Source: Bog-473 sp963721585 (GTDB lineage: Bacteria; Actinomycetota; Acidimicrobiia; Acidimicrobiales; RAAP-2). Taken from it: 64,000 nucleotides of DNA. The notes under the pieces are model-generated. The model had not been told where the DNA came from, ran no database searches, and saw only the letters and a program-made list of their open reading frames with translations. Of the stretch, positions 8,088-21,600 are shown in pieces. Positions within the stretch are counted from its first letter, which is position 1; each line of letters opens with the position of its first letter. The translations under genes were made by a program, and so were the position numbers. Location of the stretch: positions 372,001-436,000 of the forward strand of contig CAVRJN010000001.1 in assembly GCA_963721585.1 (NCBI GenBank), in the 5' to 3' direction.

Positions 8088-8758
8088 GTCCCGCCGTCCG
8101 GGGCTCGTCCCGCGGTGCGGGCCAGCATCTCGTCGAATTGGCGCAGGGCATCGTCGAGGACCGCGATGTGCAGGACGTCGCCTTCCTGGCCGACCAGCTC
8201 GCGGCCGTCGAGCCGGGGTACGCCGGCGCGGGTCACCGAGACCAGGCTCAGGTGCCCGGGTTGCTCGATCTCGGAGAGGGGCCGGCCCGCCCAGTCCTCG
8301 GGGAGCGACCGGTCGACCAGGGTGAGGCGCCCCGTGGCGTCGGACCAGTCGTCGACGTCCTTGTGGGGCAGCAGGCGCCGGCGGACCTGGTCGATGGTCC
8401 ATGTCACCGTGGCCACGGTGGGGATCCCGAGTCGCTGGTAGATCTCGGCGCGGCGAGGGTCGTAGATGCGGGCGACGACGTTGGGGATCTTGTAGTTCTC
8501 TCGGGCGATGCGCACGGTGAGGATGTTGGTGTTGTCACCGCTGGTGACCGCAGCCAGGGCATCCGCCCGGAGCGCGCCCGCCTTCTCGAGGTCGTCGCGG
8601 TCGAATCCCGAACCCACGATGCACGGGCCATCCCACTCCTTCAGCCGGCGGAAGGCCTTGGCCGATCTGTCCAGAATTGCGACCGAATGGCCCTCGGCGC
8701 TGAGCGAGATGGCGAGGCCCGACCCCACGCGGCCACACCCGACGACGATGACGTGCAC
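8084..8758 (-). CDS. TrkA-type RCK protein, first of a pair (CeoB-like)
   Basis: A 224-residue protein with RCK_N beginning HVIVVGCGRVGSGLA, the acidic ribose-binding residue in VAILDRS, and TSGDNTNILT; a TrkA_C domain follows with LSEIEQPGHLSLVSV and GQEGDVLHIAV. It should bind NAD(H) or ATP/ADP and gate a K+ transporter. Two in-frame GTGs (8773 and 8758) are possible; 8758 gives the canonical family start. Its end overlaps the second TrkA gene by 4 bp, and the two likely form a heteromeric gating ring. The divergent permease gene begins less than 100 bp away. Confidence 0.88.
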   Translation of the reverse strand: MHVIVVGCGRVGSGLAISLSAEGHSVAILDRSAKAFRRLKEWDGPCIVGSGFDRDDLEKAGALRADALAAVTSGDNTNILTVRIARENYKIPNVVARIYDPRRAEIYQRLGIPTVATVTWTIDQVRRRLLPHKDVDDWSDATGRLTLVDRSLPEDWAGRPLSEIEQPGHLSLVSVTRAGVPRLDGRELVGQEGDVLHIAVLDDALRQFDEMLARTAGRAPDGGT

Positions 8759-8835
8759 GCCACAGTGCAACACGCCGCGTCGGGTCTTGCAAAAAGCGGA
8801 CAGGCACGTGGACCGGCACCACCGATGATTGCTTC

Positions 8836-8841
8836 TACTGT
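8836..8841 (+). promoter_or_regulatory. Candidate -10 (TACTGT) for the leaderless APC permease
   Basis: TACTGT ends 6 nt before the GTG at 8848 and favours that codon over the in-frame GTG at 8842. Confidence 0.45.
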
Positions 8842-8847
8842 GTGCCC

Positions 8848-11307
8848 GTGGCGACCCCGATCACGGAGGCCCCAGAGAAGGCGACCCCACCTCCGGTCCC
8901 CCTCCCGGGGCTCACGGCAGAATCCATCCCCGAGACCCGCCGCTATCGCTTGAAGAACAAGCTGCTCGGGCCGCCCCTGGTCACCGAGCAGCTCGCCTCG
9001 GAGCGCTTGCGGCGGCCCATCGCGCTGGGGGTGCTGGCGCCCGACTGCATCTCGTCCTCGGCCTACGGCACCGAGGAGATGCTGACCCAGCTGGTGCCCT
9101 ACGTCGGCCTGGCCGCCTTCGCCCTGGTCGTCCCGATCACCATCGCCATCCTGGCCGTCCTCTTCTTCGTCACCCTTTCGTACCTGGAGGTCATTCAGCT
9201 CTACACCAAGGCCGGCGGCTCCTACGTCGTGGCCCGCGACAACTTCGGCCCGCGTGTCGCGCAGATCGCGGCCGTGGCGTTGTTGATCGACTACACGGTG
9301 ACGGTTGCCGTGCAGACGTCGGCCGGCACCGCCGCGCTCACCAGCGCCGTGCCCAGCCTGGCGAGGTTCACCGTCGAGATCACGGTGGCGGTGATCCTGC
9401 TCCTCCTCTATGGCAACCTGCGCGGCATCCGCGAGGCCGGGAGCTACTTCGCCGTCCCGACCTACTTCTTCATCTTCTCGCTGGCCAGTGTCATTGTGAT
9501 CGGGTTCATCAAGGAAGCGCTGGGAACGCTGCACTACATCCCCCTCCCGCCGGCGAGCGAGGTCTACGGCGGGAAGATCGGCACGCCCGGGGACGGCTGG
9601 CTGATGGGGCTGGCCTTCATCTTCCTGCTGCGCTCGTTCGCCAACGGCGGGTCGTCGCTGACGGGCCTCGAGGCCATCTCCAACGGGGTGAGCAGCTTCC
9701 AGAAACCGGAGGCCAAGCACGCGCGCCAGACGCTGGTGGCCATGAGCTCGACGCTGGCGTTCCTGGTGCTGGGCGTCACGCTGCTGGCCCGGTGGACCCA
9801 CGCCGTCCCCTACGCCAACGGAACGCCGACGGTGGTGTCGCAGGAGGTCCGTGCCGTCTTCGGGACCAGCCCGGTCGGCCACCTCGCGTTCTACGTGGTG
9901 CAGCTGGCCACCATGCTCATCCTCTACACCGGCGGCAACACGAGCTTCAACGGGTTCCCCTATCTGGCCAGCTTCGTGGCCGGCGACCGCTTCCTGCCCC
10001 GCCAGCTGACGCGGCGAGGCCATCGCCTCGCCTTCTCGAACGGGATCCTCGTGTTGACCGGGGTGGCACTGGCGCTCGTGCTCGTGTACAAGGCACAGGT
10101 CGACGGGCTGGTGGCCCTCTACGCCATCGGCGTGTTCACCGGCTTCACCATGGCCGGCTCGGGGATGGTGAAGCACCATGTGACGGCACGCGGGGTCCAC
10201 TGGAGGCGCGGCGTCGCCATCAACGGATTCTCCGCCTTCTTGTCCTTCACCGTCGTCCTCATCTTCGCCGTGGCGAAGTTCAAGGAAGGCGCCTGGCTCA
10301 TCTTCGTGGTCGGACCGCTCCTCTATATCGGGCTCATCCGTCTGCACCGCCAGTACGTGGCCGAGGCCGAGATGCTCGAGACGGGTGTGGCCGAGGCGTC
10401 CGAGGAGCCCATTCTGCGGCGCCACGTGGTCGTCGTGTTCGTCGACCGCCTCGACATGGCCGTGGTGCGCGCCCTGCAGTATGCGCGCACGCTGGCACCG
10501 GACGACCTGCGCGCGGTGCACTTCGACATCGACACCAAGGCGGCCCGGGAGCTCGAGGCCGAGTGGGGCCGGTTCGGCCTCGGCCGGCTGCCGCTCGACA
10601 TCATCGAGGTGCCGGATCGCCGCCTGGGCCGGGCAGCGATCGAGCTCGTCGCCGATGCGACGTTGGACGGCGACACAGAGTGCACGGTGCTGCTGCCGCG
10701 GCGGAGCTACGGCCGGGTCTGGCAGCGCTTCCTGCACGACAGGACGGCCGACAAGATCGCCGCCGTCCTGGGCCAGGTGCCTCACGTGAGTGCCACCATC
10801 GTGCCGTTCGCCGTGGGCGGCCGGTTCGGCGAGCGTGTGCGCTCGTACGGCCGCTCGGTCCAGCGGGCCCGGCTGGCCGGCGCCCCGGCTGGTGGCACTG
10901 CGCCGGTCGACGACCAGGGCCGGACGGGCGTCGACCGCATGGGGCGGCGGGACGGACCCAGGCGCCCGGCGACCGTCCTGGCGGCCGATCAGACGCTGGC
11001 GGTGCGGGCCGGTGCCACGACGCCCATCGCCTCCGTCGTGCCGCGCCAGCGCATCCGGGTCGCCGGGCGGGTGAAGTCGGTCCGGGTCCAGCCCCGGGCC
11101 GGCACCTCGAATCTCGAATGCGTGCTCAGTGACGGGACAGGGGGCCTGCTCCTGGTCTTCCAGGGGAGGCCGAAGATCGCCGGGATCGAGCCGGGGGCGC
11201 GCCTGGTGGCCGAGGGAATGGTGGGCACCTGGGGCCGCCGGCCCGCCATGCTCAACCCCTCCTTCGAGCTGGTGCAGGGGGCGCCGAGCGATCCGGCGGA
11301 GTCCTGA
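8848..11307 (+). CDS. APC-superfamily permease fused to a C-terminal OB-fold domain
   Basis: About 819 residues. Residues about 85-510 form an APC transporter (LGVLAPDCISSSAYG, YTKAGGSYVVAR, then about 12 membrane helices). A cytosolic USP-like region (about 525-665) with RRHVVVVFVDRLDMAVVRAL follows, as in mycobacterial Rv2690c-type permeases. After an Arg/Gly-rich linker, residues about 730-810 form an OB fold (RIRVAGRVKSVRV, LECVLSDGTGGLLLVF, PGARLVAEGMVG). Mycobacteria encode similar permease, TrkA-pair and OB-fold (Rv2694c-like) parts as separate neighbouring genes, so this looks like a fusion. It is divergent from the two TrkA genes, suggesting K+-linked transport. The substrate is not determinable from sequence. 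Confidence 0.85.
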   Translation: MATPITEAPEKATPPPVPLPGLTAESIPETRRYRLKNKLLGPPLVTEQLASERLRRPIALGVLAPDCISSSAYGTEEMLTQLVPYVGLAAFALVVPITIAILAVLFFVTLSYLEVIQLYTKAGGSYVVARDNFGPRVAQIAAVALLIDYTVTVAVQTSAGTAALTSAVPSLARFTVEITVAVILLLLYGNLRGIREAGSYFAVPTYFFIFSLASVIVIGFIKEALGTLHYIPLPPASEVYGGKIGTPGDGWLMGLAFIFLLRSFANGGSSLTGLEAISNGVSSFQKPEAKHARQTLVAMSSTLAFLVLGVTLLARWTHAVPYANGTPTVVSQEVRAVFGTSPVGHLAFYVVQLATMLILYTGGNTSFNGFPYLASFVAGDRFLPRQLTRRGHRLAFSNGILVLTGVALALVLVYKAQVDGLVALYAIGVFTGFTMAGSGMVKHHVTARGVHWRRGVAINGFSAFLSFTVVLIFAVAKFKEGAWLIFVVGPLLYIGLIRLHRQYVAEAEMLETGVAEASEEPILRRHVVVVFVDRLDMAVVRALQYARTLAPDDLRAVHFDIDTKAARELEAEWGRFGLGRLPLDIIEVPDRRLGRAAIELVADATLDGDTECTVLLPRRSYGRVWQRFLHDRTADKIAAVLGQVPHVSATIVPFAVGGRFGERVRSYGRSVQRARLAGAPAGGTAPVDDQGRTGVDRMGRRDGPRRPATVLAADQTLAVRAGATTPIASVVPRQRIRVAGRVKSVRVQPRAGTSNLECVLSDGTGGLLLVFQGRPKIAGIEPGARLVAEGMVGTWGRRPAMLNPSFELVQGAPSDPAES

Positions 11308-11534
11308 GCCTTTCGCCTGTACCCGAGCCGCCTGAGCGTGGGCCAAATTGCCGGACCGGTCGCCAGTCGCTAACGTCCCCCCCGGCCCAGCGTCGGGTGC
11401 GACCCCACCGTGGCGCCGTCGGCCTGGGGTGATGACATCGAAGCAACGGTGCTGAGCGCTGCCGCACCGAACGGAGGAGGGCGCCTCCTTCACCTCCCCG
11501 CCAGACGGACAGGAAGAGAAAGGGCACACCGGGA

Positions 11535-13850
<2,316 letters not shown>

Positions 13851-13990
13851 CCTGCTCAGGCGCATAGCGGCCCGTTCTGCCGGCGCCCTGGTTGTATACC
13901 TTGCCCTTGACAGGTGGGGCGGCCTACCCCACTCTGACGTGACCATGCCCATCCTTCCCCCCACCCGACTGCAGCCCCGCGGGGTTTGCC

Positions 13991-16757
13991 GTGGGTAAGG
14001 CGCTCGTCATCGTGGAGTCGCCGGCCAAGGCGCGGACCATCGGCGGCATGCTCGGGCCGGATTTCATCGTCGAGTCGTCCATCGGCCACATCCGCGACCT
14101 GCCCCGGGGTGCCGACGAGGTCCCTGCCGCCTACAAGGGTGAGTCGTGGGCGCGGCTCGGGGTGGACGTGGACAACGGCTTCAAGCCGCTGTACGTGGTG
14201 TCCTCCCCCAAGAAGTCGGTCGTGGCCAACCTGAAGAAACTGCTGAAGGGCGCCGACGAGCTGTATCTCGCGACGGACGAGGACCGCGAGGGCGAGTCGA
14301 TCGCGTGGCACCTCTCCGAAGTGCTGTCGCCGACCGTCCCGGTCAAGCGGATGGTGTTCCACGAGATCACGCCGGCCGCCATCACCCGTGCCGTCGAGGA
14401 GTGGCGCGATCTCGATCGCCGCCTGGTGGACGCACAGGAGGCGCGCCGCATCCTGGACCGCCTCTACGGCTACGAGGTGTCTCCGGTCCTGTGGCGCAAG
14501 GTCATGCCGCGCCTGTCGGCCGGGAGGGTGCAGAGCGTGGCCACCCGCATGGTGGTCGAGCGCGAGCGGGCCCGCATGCGCTTTCGCTCCGCCACCTGGT
14601 GGGGGGTCGACGGCACCTTCACCAATGCCGCGAACGTCGGGCTTCGGCGCCGCGCTGATCGGGTTGGGCGGGGCCACCGTCGCCACCGGCAAGGACTTCG
14701 ACGAGCACGGGGAGCGCACCGGAAAGAGCGACGTCCGTGTGCTCGGTGAGGAGGAGGCGACCTCGGTCGCGGGCGCGCTGGTCGGCCGCTCCTTCACCGT
14801 CAGCGCGGTGACCGAACGGCCCTTCCGCCGCTCGCCGGCGGCGCCGTTCATGACCTCGACCCTGCAGCAGGAGGCGGGCCGCAAGCTCCGCTTCAGCGCG
14901 CAGCGGGCCATGCAGGTGGCGCAGCGCCTCTACGAGCAGGGCTTCATCACGTACATGCGCACGGACTCGACGACGCTCTCGGACCAGGCGCTGACGGCCG
15001 CTCGCTCCCAGGCCCGGGAGATGTACGGCGACGCCTACGTCCCCGATGCGCCGCGCCGTTACGAACGAAAGGTCAAGAATGCGCAGGAGGCCCACGAGGC
15101 CATCCGACCCTCGGGCGAGACATTCCGGACGCCCGAGCAGGCCGGACGTGCATTGTCGGGGGACGAGCTCCGCCTGTACGAGTTGATCTGGAAGCGCACG
15201 GTGGCCTCCCAGATGAACGACGCCACGGGGACGAGTGCGCAGATCCGCCTGACGGCCGAGGTGCCCGAGGGCGTGGCGCAGGGGCAGGAGGCCGAGTTCT
15301 CCGCCAGCGGGCGCGTGATCGCATTCCCGGGATTCCTGCGAGCCTACGTCGAAGGGGAGGACGACCCTGACGCCGAACTGGCCGACCGCGAGGTCGTGCT
15401 TCCTGCGCTGTCCGTGGGCGACGTCGTGGAGGGCAGCGCGTTCGAGCCCGGCTCGCACACCACACAGCCGCCCGCGCGCTACACCGAGGCCTCGCTCGTC
15501 AAGGCCATGGAGGAGCTCGGGGTCGGGCGACCGTCCACCTACGCCAGCGTCATCGCCACCATTCTCGACCGCGGCTACGTGTGGAAGAAGGGAACGGCGC
15601 TCGTGCCGAGCTTCACCGCCTTCGCCGTGGTCGGGCTTCTCGAACGCTATTTCGGCGATCTGGTCGACTACGGCTTCACGGCATCGATGGAGGACGATCT
15701 CGACGAGATCGCTGCCGGGCGCGAGGAGGCCCTGCCCTGGCTGACGCGGTTCTACTTCGGCACGAATGTCCCCGGCGCGACCAACGGGCACGGCGAGGAG
15801 GTCGAAACGGTCGGGCTCAAGGCCTCGGTCGCGACGCACCTCAGCGAAATTGACGCCCGCGAGATCAACTCCATCCCCCTCGGCAACGGGACCGACGGCG
15901 AGCCGATCGTGGCGCGGGTGGGCCGCTACGGCCCCTACCTCCAGCGCGGCGAGGACCGGGCCTCCATCCCTGACGACATGGCCCCCGACGAGCTGACGAT
16001 CGAGCGGGCGGAGGAGATCCTGGCCGCCCCCTCCAACGACCGCGTGCTGGGCACCCACCCCGAGAGCGGGCTCGACATTCAGGTCAAGGCCGGGCGCTTC
16101 GGCCCCTACGTGCAGGTGGGCGAGGTGGTGGAGGGTGGGGACAAGCCGCGCACGGCGTCGCTCTTCTCCTCCATGGAGCCGTCCACGCTGACGCTGGAAC
16201 AGGCCCTGCAGCTGCTGCAGATACCGCGCGTCATCGGGACGGACCCCGAGACGGACGAGGACGTCGTGGCCCACAACGGCCGCTTCGGCCCGTACCTCAA
16301 ACGAGGTGCCGACACGCGCAGCCTCGGCAGCGAGGAGCAGCTGCTTACCGTGACCCTTCCCGAAGCGCAGGCGCTGTTCGCTCAACCCAAGCAACGCCGG
16401 GGTCGCGCGTCGGCCGCACCGCTGCGCGAGCTGGGCACCGATCCGACCACCAACCTGCCGGTCGTCGTCAAGGAGGGCCGTTTCGGCCCCTACGTGACCG
16501 ACGGCACCACCAACGCCAGCCTGCGCAAGGGCGACGTCGTGGAGTCGATCGACATTGAGCGCGCGTCGGAGCTGCTCGGCGACCGGCGAGCCGCCGGCCC
16601 CTCGACACGCAAGAAGAAGGCGGCCAAGAAGGCCGCGCCGGCCAAGAAGAAGGCCACGGCCAAGAAAGCCACGGCCAAGAAAGCGGCCGCCAAGAAGAGC
16701 GGGGCGACGAAGAAGGCCACCGGCACCAAGAAGGCTGCGCCGACCGAACCGTTCTGA
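13991..16757 (+). CDS. topA: DNA topoisomerase I, interrupted by a +1 frameshift near 14639
   Basis: Type IA topoisomerase that relaxes negative supercoils. The TOPRIM domain is in the first frame (KALVIVESPAKAR; LATDEDREGESIAWHL with the DxD metal site). The second frame resumes at GFGAALIGLGG and carries the active-site Tyr in ITYMRTDSTTLS, the gate domains, repeated topoisomerase C-terminal domains and the Lys/Ala-rich tail typical of actinobacterial TopA. The join needs one base skipped around 14636-14642 (GTC GGG CTT read as GTC-G-GGC TTC), at a GGG run. An ATG at 14625 opens the second frame but would split an essential enzyme. A sequencing insertion is the simplest reading. Start GTG 13991. 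Confidence 0.9.
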
Positions 16758-16758
16758 G

Positions 16759-17376
16759 ATGCCGGCCCGGGGTCGCCTCATTGCGCTCGAGGGCATCGAC
16801 GGCTGTGGCAAGTCCACCCAGGCCCGCGCGTTGGCAGACGTTCTCGCCGCCCGGCTCACCTTCGAGCCCGGCGCGACGCCGATCGGGGCCCGGTTGCGCG
16901 AGCTCCTGCTGGCACCCGACGCGGCACCGCCGACGCCGCGTACGGAAGCGCTGCTGATGGCGGCGGACCGGGCGGAACACGTGGCCCGCATGGTGGAGCC
17001 TGCTCTGGCCGCGGGCGAGTGGGTGGTCAGCGACCGCTACGCCGGATCGACCGTCGCCTATCAAGGCTTCGGGCAGGGCCTCGACCCGGCCGAGCTGGAC
17101 GGGCTGGTCCAGTGGGCCACCGGCAGGCTGGCTGCGGACCTCTCGATCCTGGTCGACGTCAGCGTCGACGTGGCGGCGGCCCGGCTGGCGGCGCAGGGCG
17201 GGAGTGCAGCCGACCGCATCGAGCGTCTGGGGCCGGACTTCGCCGCGAGGGTGCGCGGGGGGTTCTTGGCCCAGGCGGCGCAGGACCCGGCCCACTGGCT
17301 CGTCGTCGACGGGACGCTGGAGGTCGACGCGCTCGACGGCGCATATCGTGGCCTGCGTGCGCGAACGACTCGGTGA
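16759..17376 (+). CDS. tmk: Thymidylate kinase
   Basis: A 205-residue P-loop kinase converting dTMP to dTDP. The P-loop is GIDGCGKST, the substrate loop is FEPGATPIG (REPGGT in most relatives, so the usual Arg is Phe), the DR motif is VSDRYAGSTVAYQG, and a LID-like region follows. The segment between the P-loop helix and the FEPG loop is about five residues shorter than usual, with the frame intact. ATG 16759 begins 1 bp after the topA stop, and holB follows 18 bp downstream. topA-tmk-holB is a conserved actinobacterial order for replication and nucleotide supply. Cytosolic. Confidence 0.92.
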   Translation: MPARGRLIALEGIDGCGKSTQARALADVLAARLTFEPGATPIGARLRELLLAPDAAPPTPRTEALLMAADRAEHVARMVEPALAAGEWVVSDRYAGSTVAYQGFGQGLDPAELDGLVQWATGRLAADLSILVDVSVDVAAARLAAQGGSAADRIERLGPDFAARVRGGFLAQAAQDPAHWLVVDGTLEVDALDGAYRGLRARTTR

Positions 17377-17394
17377 CGCGCCCGCTGGGCGCCG

Positions 17395-18488
17395 GTGACG
17401 GCCGAGCGTCCCGTCCCCGAACTCTTCGCCGGCGTCGTGTCACAGGACGCGGCGGTGGCGGCCCTCCGCGCCGCCGCGGCCCATCCCGTGCATGCCTACC
17501 TCTTCCGGGGCCCGCCCGGGAACGGGGGGCTCGCGGCGGCCTACGGGTTCGCCGCGGCGCTCCTGTGCCCCGAGGGCGGGTGCGGGGAGTGTGCGACCTG
17601 CCGGGCGGCCCTGGCCGGCACCGACCCCGATCTGCACGTCGTGCGCCGCAGCGGGGCTTCGGTCTCCATCGGCGACCTGCGCCAGGTGGTCGCGCTGGCC
17701 CAGCGCCGGCCGCTTCATGCGGCGCGTCAGGTGATCGTCGTCCTCGACGCGCATCTCGCTGCGTTGCGGGCGCCCGCGATCCTGAAGACACTCGAGGAGC
17801 CGCCCGGCAACACCGTCTTCGTGTTGCTGGCGGACGATGTCATCCCCGAACTCGTGACAGTGGCCAGCCGCTGCGTCGAGGTCGCCTTTCCGCCTGTGCC
17901 GCGGGCCGAGTTGGTGCAGTGGCTCGCGGACTCAGGCGTGCCGCCGGAGATGGCGGTGGTGGTGGCGGACAGCAGCGGTGGCAACCCCGAACGCGGCTCG
18001 CGTCATGGTCGACGATCCCGACGTGGCGGCGCGAGTCGCGCTGTGGTCCTCGGTGCCCGAGGAGCTGACGGCGGCCGGCATGACCGCGGCCGGCATGACC
18101 CGGCGCGTGCTGGAGTCGGCCGACCGGGCGGTCGAGCCCTTGCGTGCCGCCCATGCCCGCGAGATCGAGTCGTTGACCGCGGCCGCCAAGGAGATGGGCG
18201 AGCGCGGGCTCCCCGGGCGCAAGGAGATCGTCGACCAGCACCAGCGCGAGGAGCGGCGCTTCCGTACGGATGCCCTGCGGGCCGGGCTCGGGGTGTTGGC
18301 CCGGGCCTACCGCGGCTCGTGTCGTCCGGGCGGCCGGCGGCAGCATCGTGGTGGGCGATCCGGACGTCCGCAGTGCCACCGAGGCGGTCGGCCTCATCAC
18401 CGAGACGGCGGCGGCGCTCCCGCGCAATCCCAACGAGACCCTTCTGGTGCAGTCGCTCTTCGTGCGCCTGGCTGCGCTGGCTGCCTAG
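17395..18488 (+). CDS. holB: DNA polymerase III delta-prime subunit, with two +1 frameshifts
   Basis: Clamp-loader subunit. The first frame gives YLFRGPPGNGG (degenerate P-loop), the zinc module CPEGGCGECATC, the DxxxLR helix region and LKTLEEPPGNTVFVLLADD, typical of delta-prime. After NP the frame moves +1 near 17986 (a CCCC run) to NAARVMVDDPDVAARVALW and GRKEIVDQHQREERRFRTDAL, then +1 again near 18312 (a GG) to RVVRAAGG and NPNETLLVQSLFVRLAALAA. Removing one base at each site restores one continuous protein of about 363 residues. With topA and the next gene also shifted the same way, sequence error is more likely than gene decay. It is probably the last gene of the topA-tmk-holB unit. Confidence 0.85.
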
Positions 18489-18627
18489 AGCCTTCCGTAC
18501 CGAACGCACCCACGCACGCCGCCTGGGGCCCCCGGCGTGGCACCTCACGTGGCGTCAGGGGCGCGTGAGGGGCCAGAGCATTAGAGTCTCGCCGGATCTC
18601 CCGAGGGTGGCGGAAGCGAGTGGATGC

Positions 18628-21600
18628 ATGGTGGCCGAAGGCGAACCTCCCCCCCAGCGCTTGGAGATCCGGGTACTCGGTCCGGTCGAGATCGCCTGGG
18701 ACGGGCGCCTCATCGATATCGGGGGGATGAAGGCACGGGCGCTCGTCGCCCGGCTCCTCATCGATCGCCACATCATCGTGTCGGTGGACCGTCTCGTGGA
18801 CTCCTTGTGGCGCGACAACGACGGGATGGGGGCTGAGATCGCGATGCGATCGACCATCTCGCGTCTGCGCAAACGCATCCGCGAAGCTGGTGTGCCCCAG
18901 GACGTCATCGTGACGCGGGCGCCGGGCTATCTCCTCGATGTCCCCGCGGAGGCGACGGACGTCTTCCGGCTCGAACGCCTGGTGGCAGAGGGCCGCGTCC
19001 AGTTGGCCCGGCGGCGCCCGAGCGAGTGCGTGCGGCTCCTCTCCGAGGCCGAGGGGCTCTGGCGCGGGCCGGCCTACAGCGAGGTCCGTGACGAACCGTT
19101 TGCCCGGGCCGAGGCGCGCCGCCTGGAGGAACTGCGGCTGCTCGCCACCGAGACGAGGATGGACGCCGAGCTCACGATGGGCCGCCACGAGGCGGTCACC
19201 GGTGAGCTGGAAACGTTGACGAGCGCCAACCCCATGCGCGAACGGCTGTGGTCGCAGCGGATGCTGGCGCTCTACCGCTGCCGCCGCCAGGCGGAGGCAC
19301 TGCGGGTGTTCCAGGACCTGCGGGTCGTCCTGGTCGACGAGCTGGGGATCGAACCGGGGCACGACGTGTCCTGGCTGGAGCATGCCATCCTGGCCCAGGA
19401 CCCCGCGTTGGACTTCGTGGTCCCGCACGAAGCCGGCCCCAGCAGCGCCACCACGGCGTCGGCGGCACCGTCGTCGTTCCGCTACCAGGTTCGTGTGCCG
19501 GCGTCCCAGCGCGAGGGGCCACTGGTGGGCCGGGCCCGCGAGTCGGCGCTCCTGCGCGACTGGTGGACGTCGGTCGGGCTGGGCGCCGGGCGTCTCCTGC
19601 TGGTCGACGGCGACCCGGGCATCGGGAAGACGCGTCTCGTGGTCGACCTGGCGCGGGCCGTCGAGGCGGACGGTGCGCTGGTCCTGTGGGGACGCTGCGA
19701 CGAGGACCCGGTGGCGCCGTTCCAGCCCTTCGCCGAGGCGCTGGGCCGCTACTTCCAGTCGCTCTCGGCGGATCGCATTTCGCGCATGCCCGACTGGCAG
19801 CTCACCGAGCTCTCCCGGCTGGTCCTGCGCCTGCGCGAGTACGTGCCGACGGCCGAGGACGAGGGTGGCGACCCCGAAAGGGATCGTTTCCGGTTCTTCG
19901 AGGCGGTCGTGGCCACACTGAACGAGCTGGCGTCCAGCGGTCCCGTCCTCCTGGTGATCGACAACCTCCATGCCGCCGACGAGCCGACCCTGCTGTTGCT
20001 GCGCCACGTGCTGCGGGGCAGCCGACGACGCCAAGCTCGGCATCGTGGGGATGTTCATCGACACCGAGGTGCCGGCTGCCCACCGCCTGCGCGCCATGCT
20101 GGCGGACTTCCGGGCGGTGCACCCGGTGGCCACGGTGCACCTGCGGGGTTTGAGCAGCGCCGGGGTGGAGGAACTGGTGCAGGGGTGGCCGAACGCACCG
20201 GCGGACCTCGTCCCCCAGCTCTGCCGGCTGACGGACGGCAACCCCCTCTTCCTCGACGAGCTCCTCCGTCAGCTGGGCTACCGGGAGGCCGAGCAGGCCG
20301 AGGAGGGGGACGCGCCCGTCCCGCCGAACCTGAGCCCGACCGAAGCGATCCGTGAGCTCGTCGCCCGGCGCGTTTCGCGGCTTCCAGAAGACGTGATCTA
20401 CCTGCTGCAGGCGGCGGCCGTGGCCGGCCCCGAATGCGAGGCGGGCGTTGTCGCCGAGGCGGCCGAGCTGACCCCGGAGCGACAGCTCGACGCTTTCGAC
20501 CGGGCCGAGGAGTCGCGCCTGCTCCGCCGCGTCGGCGAGGAGCTCCATGACCGCTACGCCTTCACCCACACGCTCGTACGCGACGCCATCTACGGGGAGC
20601 TCCTGCGCGGGAGGCGGTTGCGCTACCACCACAAGATCGCCGTCGCCATGGAGCGGGTTGCACGCCGACGAGTTGGACACCTATGTCAACGAGCTGGCCC
20701 ATCACTTCTACATGGGCGCGGCCCTGGCCGACGCGGACAAGGCCACCCACTACTGCCGGGCCGCCGGGGAGCGCGCGCTCCGCCTCCTCGCGTTCGAGGA
20801 GGCGGCGGTCCATTTCACCCGCAGCTTGGAGGTGGCCGAGCAGTTCGGCTCTTCCGCCCCCGAGGCGCGCTGCGACGCCCTCATCGCTCTCGCCGAGGCC
20901 CAGAACCGGGCAGGCGACACGGCGTCGGCCAACGCCAACTTCGAAAGGGCGGCCGCACTCGCACGGTCCATCCGCGATGCCGAGCGTCTCGCGGCCGCCG
21001 CTCTGCGCGCCGGCCCGCTGAGCTATCTCGGGATCGTGCGGGCCAACGAGGAACAGATACGGCTTCTGGAGGAGGCTCTGGCGGCATTGCCCGAGGGCAA
21101 GGATTCACACCTCCGCGCCATGGTGACGGCCCGCCTCGGCCTCGTGATCGTGTATAGGTCCGACTTGCCCACCGCGGAATCCCTGCGACGCTCACTCGCG
21201 CTCAGCAATGCCGCGGTCGCCATGGCCAGGCGTCTCGGGGACCGCGTCGCGCTCGGGTACGCACTCAACGCGCGTATGCACGCGCTGTGGGGTGTCGGGG
21301 CCGCGCCCGAGCGGCTCGCCACGGGGACGGAGCTCGGTGAGATCGCCGACGACATCGGCGACGAGCTCCTGGCTCTGCACGGGCATATGTGGCGTATCCG
21401 TGAGCTGCTGGCCCAGGGCCACGTCGACGCGGTGAACGAGGAGATCGCCCGGTTCCGTGCCCGCGACACCGGTCCGGTGCATCCGCTCGAGGCGTCGTAC
21501 GCCTTCAACGTGACGGCGATGATGGCGTTGTTGGAGGGAAAGTTCGAGCAGGCGGAGCAGCTCGGCCAACGGGCCCTGGAGGTGGCGGAGGGTCACAACG

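Noticed and set aside
8641..11529. Very long open frame on the minus strand (over 900 codons) opposite the APC permease
   Set aside because: It mirrors the codon periodicity of the real gene, is rich in Arg/His/Gly/Gln, and has no motif. Such shadow frames are normal in GC-rich DNA.
13907..13912. TTGACA before topA
   Set aside because: Only weak CACTCT/ACTCTG-like hexamers follow at the right distance, not enough to call a promoter.
14625..16757. Separate second topoisomerase gene starting at ATG 14625
   Set aside because: It would begin in the middle of the TopA core and lack TOPRIM. A one-base insertion explains the data better.
14619..16991. Long minus-strand frame opposite topA
   Set aside because: Composition is shadow-like and topA motifs on the plus strand fully explain the region.
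17395..20355. A single 986-codon holB-regulator fusion
   Set aside because: The open frame runs through the out-of-frame 3' part of holB. The translated middle is Arg/Gly-rich nonsense.
14625..20670. Programmed +1 frameshifting as a shared mechanism
   Set aside because: The five sites share no slippery heptamer, stop codon, or visible stimulatory structure; only short G/C runs are common. Kept as a question, not a claim.
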